The notes beneath the pieces were generated by a model. The model searched no databases, was not told the DNA's origin, and worked only from the letters and a program-made list of their open reading frames with translations. This document shows positions 58,607-64,000 of a stretch of 64,000 bases of DNA, one piece after another. Both the position numbers and the translations under genes were made by a program. The DNA comes from Listeria farberi. GTDB taxonomy: Bacteria > Bacillota > Bacilli > Lactobacillales > Listeriaceae. Numbering within the stretch: position 1 is the stretch's first letter; each line of letters opens with the position of its first letter. The stretch is from positions 62,001-126,000 of the forward strand of contig NZ_JAARZJ010000003.1 of the NCBI RefSeq assembly GCF_014229245.1. The letters are read 5' to 3'.

Positions 58607-59281
58607 ATGCTAGTGAATGAAATCTCAGAAAATGAAAAACCACGAGAAAAGCTACAAAATTATGGAATAGAAGCGCTATCAACTTCAGAATTAGTGGCAT
58701 TGATTATTGAAACAGGAACGAAAAATGAGTCGGTTTTAACGATTGCAAACCGAATTATGATGAAATTTAAACATATAGCTGAAATGCAGTACGCTTCTAT
58801 TGAAGAATTCCAATTAGTTAATGGAATCGGAATTGCTAAAGCATCAAAAATTATGGCAGCGGTAGAACTAGGGAAACGCATTAGCTTAGTTACGGAACAA
58901 AAAGAAATTGTCATTAGATGTCCAGAAGATGCAGTGAAATTAGTAATGCCTGAGTTAGCTTTCCTTTTTCAAGAACATTTTCACTGTGTTTTTTTAAACA
59001 CTAAAAATCAAGTAATTTTCAGACAGACCATCTTTGTTGGTAGTCTGAATGCTTCTATTGTTCATCCCAGAGAAGTTTTCAGACTAGCACTGAGAAAATC
59101 AGCAGCTTCTATAATGTGTTTTCATAACCATCCATCTGGTGACCCTGCTCCTTCAAGCGAAGATTTACTCGTTACTAAACGTTTAGCAGAAGCAGGAAAT
59201 ATTGTTGGAATAACACTTTTAGACCATATTATTATTGGAAAAAATAAATACATTAGTTTAAAAGAAAAGGGATATTTTTAA
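58607..59281 (+). CDS. radC: RadC-family JAB/MPN domain protein
   Basis: A 224-residue protein with an N-terminal helix-hairpin-helix region ([20 protein letters not shown], about 68) and a C-terminal JAB1/MPN metalloprotease-like domain. The metal motif is [16 protein letters not shown] (about 172), with a glutamate further upstream. The original radiation-repair assignment in E. coli was withdrawn, and its role is unknown; in Bacillus it also lies next to comC and mreB. ATG 58607 follows GAGGG. It is probably cotranscribed with comC. Confidence 0.93.
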   Translation: MLVNEISENEKPREKLQNYGIEALSTSELVALIIETGTKNESVLTIANRIMMKFKHIAEMQYASIEEFQLVNGIGIAKASKIMAAVELGKRISLVTEQKEIVIRCPEDAVKLVMPELAFLFQEHFHCVFLNTKNQVIFRQTIFVGSLNASIVHPREVFRLALRKSAASIMCFHNHPSGDPAPSSEDLLVTKRLAEAGNIVGITLLDHIIIGKNKYISLKEKGYF

Positions 59282-59371
59282 ATCTTAAAAGTGTTCACAA
59301 CTTATCTACAGACAACATATATTTTCATGTGTTAAGGTGAGTATCAATTAAAAAGCAAAAGGTGATTGATC

Positions 59372-59479
59372 ATGTTAAATCGATGGAAAGTATATAAAGA
59401 TAATATTATTGTATTTTCAATAGTTATAGGGATGTTTATTATCCCAGTTTTTCTTTGTATTATGGAATTTTTAAAATAA
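59372..59479 (+). CDS. Small single-pass membrane protein (35 codons, unrecognised)
   Basis: An open frame of 35 codons, MLNRWKVYKDNIIVFSIVIG then MFIIPVFLCIMEFLK. It has a good ribosome site (AAAGGTGAT, about five to nine bases before ATG). A short basic N-terminus (R, K, K) precedes one hydrophobic helix of about 20 residues, and then an EFLK tail. The predicted topology is N-in with a single span. It lies alone between radC and mreB. I do not recognise it. Conservation in other Listeria and a transcript would confirm it. Confidence 0.6.
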   Translation: MLNRWKVYKDNIIVFSIVIGMFIIPVFLCIMEFLK

Positions 59480-59732
59480 TAATAGTGCTTTTAAAAGTTT
59501 AATTTCATTAAAATTAAAAAAGCAAAAATATATTTCTAAAGAAAAGTTAAAATTTTTTCCTTCTCATGAAAAATTAATGTCTGATACTCTTACTTATGTT
59601 ATAATAAGATGGTTGTTTATGTGTCTATACAGAAACATTGACATAAAAGGGATAAGGTAACATTAATTTAATGGACGAATTAGGAAACTTAATGTATCCT
59701 GTAGAATATTACGAAGGAAAAGGAGAATACAG
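59480..59732 (+). promoter_or_regulatory. mreB upstream region with extended -10 promoter
   Basis: No convincing gene is seen. A perfect TATAAT at 59600-59605, preceded by TGT (extended -10), would start the mreBCD transcript about 120 bases before mreB. The -35 region is weak. The rest is A/T-rich. Confidence 0.5.
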
Positions 59733-60746
59733 ATGTTTGGATTTGGTAATAAAGATATTGGAATTGACTTAGGAACAGCGAACACGCTTGTCTACATGAA
59801 GGGAAAAGGTATTGTCCTTCGTGAACCTTCCGTTGTGGCAATGAAAAAAGACACACAAGAAATAGTTGCAGTTGGAAGTGATGCAAAAAATATGATTGGT
59901 AGAACGCCAGGAAATATTGTTGCTATTCGACCAATGAAAGACGGCGTTATTGCTGACTATGACACAACAGCAGCAATGATGAAATATTACATACAAAAAG
60001 CTGGGAAAAGTGTTAATGCAAGCAAACCACGTGTAATGATATGTGTACCATCAGGTATTACAGGTGTAGAAAAACGTGCTGTAATTGATGCGACTCGTCA
60101 AGCAGGGGCTAAAGACGCCTTTACTATTGAAGAACCTTTTGCTGCAGCTATCGGTGCTGGTCTTCCTGTAGGAGAGCCAACTGGTAGTATGGTAGTTGAT
60201 ATCGGTGGAGGTACGACAGAAGTTGCTGTAATTTCTCTAGGCGGTATCGTAACAAGCCGCTCTGTAAGAACTGCTGGTGACGATTTGGACGAAGTTATTA
60301 TTAATTATATTCGCAAAAAATATAATTTATTAATCGGTGATCGTACTGCAGAAGCAATCAAAATGGAAATCGGTTCAGCTGATCCAAAAGGATTAGACCT
60401 GTCTCCATTTAGTATTCGTGGTCGTGATTTAGTAACTGGACTTCCAAAAACAATTGAAGTTACTCCGGAAGAGATTAGTGAAGCACTTTCTGATACAGTT
60501 GCAGCAATAATTGATGCTGTAAAAGGAACTCTTGAAAATACGCCGCCAGAATTATCTGCTGATATTATGGATAAAGGAATTGTATTAACAGGTGGTGGTG
60601 CGCTTCTTCGTAATCTAGATACAGTAATTTCTGAAGAAACCAAAATGCCCGTTATCATTGCTGAAGAACCACTTGATTGTGTTGCAATTGGCACTGGTAA
60701 AGCTTTAGAAAATATGGACATGTATAAACGCAAAAAAATGAGCTAA
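59733..60746 (+). CDS. mreB: Rod shape-determining protein MreB
   Basis: Actin-like ATPase forming membrane-bound filaments that guide lateral wall synthesis. The 337-residue protein has the phosphate 1 loop [17 protein letters not shown] (about 9-25), phosphate 2 [18 protein letters not shown] (about 155) and the adenosine loop [13 protein letters not shown] (about 285). The N-terminal [10 protein letters not shown] is the expected membrane-touching segment. AAAGGAGAA precedes ATG. It is followed by mreC, mreD, minC and minD. Confidence 0.97.
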   Translation: MFGFGNKDIGIDLGTANTLVYMKGKGIVLREPSVVAMKKDTQEIVAVGSDAKNMIGRTPGNIVAIRPMKDGVIADYDTTAAMMKYYIQKAGKSVNASKPRVMICVPSGITGVEKRAVIDATRQAGAKDAFTIEEPFAAAIGAGLPVGEPTGSMVVDIGGGTTEVAVISLGGIVTSRSVRTAGDDLDEVIINYIRKKYNLLIGDRTAEAIKMEIGSADPKGLDLSPFSIRGRDLVTGLPKTIEVTPEEISEALSDTVAAIIDAVKGTLENTPPELSADIMDKGIVLTGGGALLRNLDTVISEETKMPVIIAEEPLDCVAIGTGKALENMDMYKRKKMS

Positions 60747-60831
60747 ATGGACACACTCATTTAAGTCATATAACAAGATGAATTCGCTGCAAAAAAATGA
60801 AAAAAGAGTACTAACGAGATGAGGTGTCGTT

Positions 60832-61719
60832 ATGCCACAATTTTTTCTTAATAAACGTTTGATTATCTTGTTAATATCCATTATTGTTCTTGTCGCGCTA
60901 GTTGGTTTTTCTTTGCGTGATCGTGAAAATGCTTCGTGGCCAGAACAATTTGTGAAAGATGTTGTTGGATTTGGCGAGAATATTGTAGCTAAGCCTACTT
61001 CATTTGTCTCAGGTGTATTTGGTGGAGTTGCAGACTTAAAAAACACATACACTGAAAACCAACATCTGAAAGAACGTTTAGAAGAATTGGCACAACTTGA
61101 AAGTGAAGTTGCAGACTTAAAAAAAGAAAATAAAGATTTGAAAGAAAGTCTAGATATTACTGATAGTATTCGAGACTTTGATCCACTTAATGCTTCTGTT
61201 ATTTCTAGAAATCCTACTAATTGGAACGATCAAGTAGAGATTGACAAGGGTTCAAGTGATGGAGTAAAACCTGACATGGCTGTAACTACACCAAGTGGTC
61301 TTATTGGAAGGGTGACAACAACTGGAGCAAAATCTGCTACTGTGGAATTGTTAACTTCATCAGATGTTAAAAATCGTGTTTCTGCTAAAGTGCAGGGGGA
61401 TGAAAATGCATTTGGAATTATTAATGGATATGACAGTGATACGAAGTTGCTTGAATTAAAACAATTACCTTATGATATGAAGTTTAAAAAAGGTCAAAAA
61501 GTTGTTACTTCTGGACTTGGCGGAAAATTCCCTGCAGGTATTTTTATTGGTACTATTGAAAAAGTAGAAACGGATAAAATGGGATTATCTCAAACCGCGT
61601 TTATTAAGCCGGGAGCTGATATGTATGATCTTAATCATGTTACCGTTCTAAAACGTTCAGCTGAAGCAGGAACAACAGCAGATGATACATCCAGTTCGGA
61701 TACGACTGGAGGCAATTAA
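60832..61719 (+). CDS. mreC: Rod shape-determining protein MreC
   Basis: Bitopic membrane protein linking MreB to extracellular wall enzymes. The 295-residue protein has an N-terminal helix (RLIILLISIIVLVALVGFSL, about 9-28), a coiled coil (about 72-105, LKERLEELAQLESEVADLKK), and a beta-rich extracellular domain with ASVISRNPTNWNDQVEIDKG and GLIGRVTTTGAKSATVELLT. The C-terminus is a disordered Thr/Ser/Asp tail. GAGATGAGGTG lies upstream. It ends two bases before mreD. Confidence 0.95.
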   Translation: MPQFFLNKRLIILLISIIVLVALVGFSLRDRENASWPEQFVKDVVGFGENIVAKPTSFVSGVFGGVADLKNTYTENQHLKERLEELAQLESEVADLKKENKDLKESLDITDSIRDFDPLNASVISRNPTNWNDQVEIDKGSSDGVKPDMAVTTPSGLIGRVTTTGAKSATVELLTSSDVKNRVSAKVQGDENAFGIINGYDSDTKLLELKQLPYDMKFKKGQKVVTSGLGGKFPAGIFIGTIEKVETDKMGLSQTAFIKPGADMYDLNHVTVLKRSAEAGTTADDTSSSDTTGGN

Positions 61720-61721
61720 CC

Positions 61722-62240
61722 ATGAATGTAAAGAAAAATATTGCGCTTCCTGCAATTATGGTCGGAACATTTATTTTAGAAGGCGTCTTTAGCCTCCAGT
61801 TTGGTAATGGTCTTTTCAATGATAAGCATCTATTTATTCCCCACTTTTTACTCGTAATGTTAACAATAATGACTTGCTTTTATAAACGTAATACTACTTT
61901 AGTGTATGCTTTTATATTAGGGTTATTGTTTGATATTTATTATACAGGTGTCATGGGGATTTATTTTGCAATCTTTCCATTTACAGTTTATATTACTGAT
62001 AAATTTATGAAAGTTTTACAGAATAATATCTTCTTGGTAGGTTTAATCACTGTATTTAATGTTATCCTTACTGAGAGTCTGGTATATGCGTTTTATTATT
62101 TAATTGGTTCAACCACAATGACTATTCCAGTATTTATTGATCAACGTCTTTGGACAACGATTTTGTTTAATCTGGCATTCTTTTTAGTTATCTTTTTCCC
62201 GTTCCGATTGTTCCTTGATCGTTTGGTTAAATCAGAATAA
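61722..62240 (+). CDS. mreD: Rod shape-determining protein MreD
   Basis: A 172-residue integral membrane protein with five to six hydrophobic helices (IALPAIMVGTFILEGVFSLQ, LFIPHFLLVMLTIMTCFY, TLVYAFILGLLFDIYYTGVM and so on). GLLFDIYYTGVMGIYF is the most conserved MreD segment. It is assigned by these and by its position right after mreC. It completes the Mre elongasome genes. A CCACAGT-type weak hairpin (62288-62308) follows. Confidence 0.93.
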   Translation: MNVKKNIALPAIMVGTFILEGVFSLQFGNGLFNDKHLFIPHFLLVMLTIMTCFYKRNTTLVYAFILGLLFDIYYTGVMGIYFAIFPFTVYITDKFMKVLQNNIFLVGLITVFNVILTESLVYAFYYLIGSTTMTIPVFIDQRLWTTILFNLAFFLVIFFPFRLFLDRLVKSE

Positions 62241-62287
62241 CTATAGTAATTTTATCAGTTTGAATTCGCTATTACTTGTAAAAGTAT

Positions 62288-62312
62288 GACTGTGGAGTAC
62301 ACCCACAGTTTG
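62288..62312 (+). terminator. Weak hairpin between mreD and minC
   Basis: ACTGTGG pairs with CCACAGT around a seven-base loop, followed only by TT. Termination is probably inefficient. Confidence 0.4.
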
Positions 62313-62418
62313 CGATTTCAAGCTGTTTTTTTCAGAAAAAGTATTTTTTTATTATCATTTAATTTGAGTTAGTGTATACTAAAGGCTAGAGTATAAATGT
62401 TGCGGGGTGAAATGGTAT

Positions 62419-63096
62419 ATGAAGAAGAATGTTCAAATTAAAGGCACAAAAAATGGCATCAGTATTTTTCTTAGTGATAAGGCAAGTATATCGGAGTTAC
62501 AACAAGAATTATCGCAATTACTAGCAGATCAAAAACAAAACCCGTACTCTGGTGAAAAATTAGAGGTACAAGTTCAAATCGGGAATCGACTATTTTCAGA
62601 GGAAGAAGAACGTGAAATTTCAACTATTATCCATAACAATAGTCAAATGAAGATTAGCGCATTTTATAGTAATGTTATGTCTAAGGATGAAGCTAAGAAA
62701 TGGAAAGAAAATGATCAGATTTTTTCTATGGCAACGATTATTCGTTCTGGACAAGTAGTTCAAGTTCCAGGAGACTTTTTGTTAATTGGTGATGTGAACC
62801 CTGGTGGACAAATTCGTTCGAATGGAAATGTATTTGTTCTTGGAAATATTAAGGGGATAATTCATGCTGGTTTTGAAGGTAACGAAAATGCTATTGTAGC
62901 CGGGAAATTTCTTTATCCATCCCAAGTTAGAATAGCTGGAAAAACGTACGGTTTTGATAGTGAAGATTATAAAGAAGTTGCAGCTACAGATTTGTTTTCT
63001 GCATATGTAAATGACGCGGGTGAAATAGTGATTGATGAAATACATAAGATAAGAAAAATTAGACCGGAAATTTCTAATTTTCAAGGAGGGCGTTAA
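62419..63096 (+). CDS. minC: Septum site-determining protein MinC
   Basis: Inhibitor of FtsZ polymerisation at the poles. The 225-residue protein has an N-terminal FtsZ-binding domain (MKKNVQIKGTKNGISIFLSD, 1-105) and a C-terminal beta-helical MinD-binding domain with RSGQVVQVPGDFLLIGDVNP and GGQIRSNGNVFVLGNIKGII (about 115-160). ATG 62419 has CGGGGTGA upstream; a GTG 12 bases earlier is inside that site. It is followed at three bases by minD. No minE is present, as expected for DivIVA-type Gram-positives. Confidence 0.95.
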   Translation: MKKNVQIKGTKNGISIFLSDKASISELQQELSQLLADQKQNPYSGEKLEVQVQIGNRLFSEEEEREISTIIHNNSQMKISAFYSNVMSKDEAKKWKENDQIFSMATIIRSGQVVQVPGDFLLIGDVNPGGQIRSNGNVFVLGNIKGIIHAGFEGNENAIVAGKFLYPSQVRIAGKTYGFDSEDYKEVAATDLFSAYVNDAGEIVIDEIHKIRKIRPEISNFQGGR

Positions 63097-63098
63097 AC

Positions 63099-63899
63099 AT
63101 GGGAGAAGCTATAGTCATTACTTCTGGGAAAGGCGGAGTAGGAAAAACTACTTCAACTGCTAACTTAGGAACGGCACTTGCTCTTCAAGGTAAGAAAGTG
63201 TGCTTGATTGATATGGATATCGGTCTTCGTAATTTAGATGTTGTTTTAGGCCTTGAAAATCGGATTATTTATGATTTAGTAGATGTTGTAGAAGGACGTT
63301 GCAAAATCCATCAAGCTATGATTAAAGATAAGCGTTTTGATGATTTACTTTTCTTACTTCCAGCAGCACAGACTACGGATAAAAATGCTGTTTCGGGAGA
63401 ACAAATGATAGATTTAATTAATCAACTTCGTCCAGATTATGATTATATTTTAATTGATTGTCCAGCAGGAATTGAAACAGGATATAAAAATGCGGTTGCT
63501 GGAGCTGATAAAGCGATTGTTGTGACTACGCCAGAGATTTCAGCTGTTCGTGATGCAGATAGAATTATTGGACTGCTTGAAAAAGAAGATATTGAGCCAC
63601 CGAAACTTATTATTAATCGTATTCGTACACAAATGATGGTAAATGGGGATGTGATGGATATTGATGAAATCACTACACATTTATCTATTGAATTGCTTGG
63701 TATTATTATTGATGATGATGAAGTTATCCGTTCATCTAATAGCGGGGATCCGGTTGCAATGTTACCGAACAATCGTGCTTCTCAAGGATACCGAAATATC
63801 GCACGACGCATTCTTGGTGAATCTATCCCATTAATGTCAATTGAAGCAAAAAAACCAGGATTTTTCACACGGCTAAAACAACTTTTTGGCGGAAAATAA
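63099..63899 (+). CDS. minD: Septum site-determining protein MinD
   Basis: Membrane-associated ATPase that recruits MinC. The 266-residue protein has the deviant Walker A motif TSGKGGVGKTTSTAN (about 8-22), the switch I DMDIGLRNLDVVLGLENR (about 38), Walker B YILIDCPAGIETG (about 118), and the amphipathic membrane-targeting helix at the extreme C-terminus (FFTRLKQLFGGK). Ribosome site GGAGGGCG overlaps the minC end. Partner of MinC in division-site selection. Confidence 0.97.
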   Translation: MGEAIVITSGKGGVGKTTSTANLGTALALQGKKVCLIDMDIGLRNLDVVLGLENRIIYDLVDVVEGRCKIHQAMIKDKRFDDLLFLLPAAQTTDKNAVSGEQMIDLINQLRPDYDYILIDCPAGIETGYKNAVAGADKAIVVTTPEISAVRDADRIIGLLEKEDIEPPKLIINRIRTQMMVNGDVMDIDEITTHLSIELLGIIIDDDEVIRSSNSGDPVAMLPNNRASQGYRNIARRILGESIPLMSIEAKKPGFFTRLKQLFGGK

Positions 63900-63903
63900 A
63901 AAT

Positions 63904-63940
63904 TTGACCCTTTATCTTTTGGATGAAGGGTCTTTATAAA
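63904..63940 (+). terminator. Hairpin after minD
   Basis: GACCCTT pairs with AAGGGTC around a loop of about 13 bases, followed by TTTAT. A moderate terminator. Confidence 0.6.
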
Positions 63941-63952
63941 AAAGGTGATTGG

Positions 63953-64000
63953 ATGAAAAAACTAGTAGTAAATGCAGCTCAGGTAGAAAAACGAGTAGCA
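63953..64000 (+). CDS. Probable ribonuclease E/G-type gene (3' truncated by window edge)
   Basis: The first 16 codons, MKKLVVNAAQVEKRVA, are visible, with AAAGGTGATT upstream. They resemble the N-terminus of Rne/Rng-family ribonucleases, which usually lie near rplU in Firmicutes. This is based on very little sequence. Confidence 0.5.
   Translation, partial: MKKLVVNAAQVEKRVA

Noticed and set aside
59671-59772. 33-codon frame ([20 protein letters not shown]...) overlapping the mreB start
   Set aside because: Nearest purine-rich site is too far upstream and the frame runs into mreB; the mreB ribosome site lies inside it. Could be checked by ribosome profiling but not supported.
60305-60733. 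142-codon minus-strand frame inside mreB
   Set aside because: Shadow of mreB codon use; no family likeness or start site.

Overview
The window is about 64 kb of low-GC Firmicute chromosome whose gene order and protein sequences match the genus Listeria (L. monocytogenes or a close relative). This call is from recognising the protein sequences and the order tyrS-rpsD-ezrA-thiI-argCJBDF ... hemACDBL-valS-folC-comC-radC-mreBCD-minCD; no database was searched. Nearly all genes are vertically inherited housekeeping genes with strong Shine-Dalgarno sites. ATG, TTG and GTG starts are all used, and many units end in textbook intrinsic terminators. No prophage, insertion sequence, CRISPR array, tRNA or rRNA gene was seen.

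Layout. 1-6.9 kb: the 3' part of tyrS; rpsD (minus strand) with a long leader; a free-methionine sulfoxide reductase of the GAF family (minus); ezrA, a regulator of FtsZ rings; and the iscS-like/thiI sulfur-transfer pair. 7.0-12.1 kb: the arginine operon argCJBDF. 12.3-13.2 kb: two small unrecognised genes between argF and nadK. 13.2-25.6 kb: NAD kinase, SppA, an RDD membrane protein, thiol peroxidase, a third unrecognised gene, a YtxK-like methyltransferase, acetate kinase, a universal stress protein, alanine dehydrogenase, PepQ, an MBL-fold hydrolase, a DRTGG/CBS/hotdog protein and NrnA.

25.7-38 kb: dnaE, accDA (malonyl-CoA synthesis), pfkA and pyk (glycolysis), FxsA and DUF441 membrane proteins, citZ and citC (the oxidative arm of a truncated TCA pathway). 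38-45 kb: polA-mutM-coaE, then nrdR-dnaB-dnaI (nucleotide supply and helicase loading). 45-56.3 kb: two tRNA synthetase genes, thrS and valS, each behind a T-box leader; they flank engB and a haem operon hemA-C-D-B-L that lacks hemX. 56.4-64 kb: folC, comC (prepilin peptidase, with ComK-like boxes upstream), radC, a 35-codon small membrane ORF, mreBCD, minCD and the first codons of an RNase E/G-type gene.

Parts that a standard description does not explain are: the two small orphan genes at 12.3-13.2 kb with a perfect 14-bp palindrome upstream; the orphan gene at 16.5-17.0 kb; the small membrane ORF before mreB; a DnaI with no cysteines and so no zinc site like that of B. subtilis; a degenerate second cysteine pair in ComC; a YtxK with no normal N6-adenine methylase motif; a palindrome over the probable accDA promoter; and a cre-like site upstream of the pfkA promoter. 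None of these amounts to a demonstrated new system. The orphan genes are the best candidates for accessory functions.
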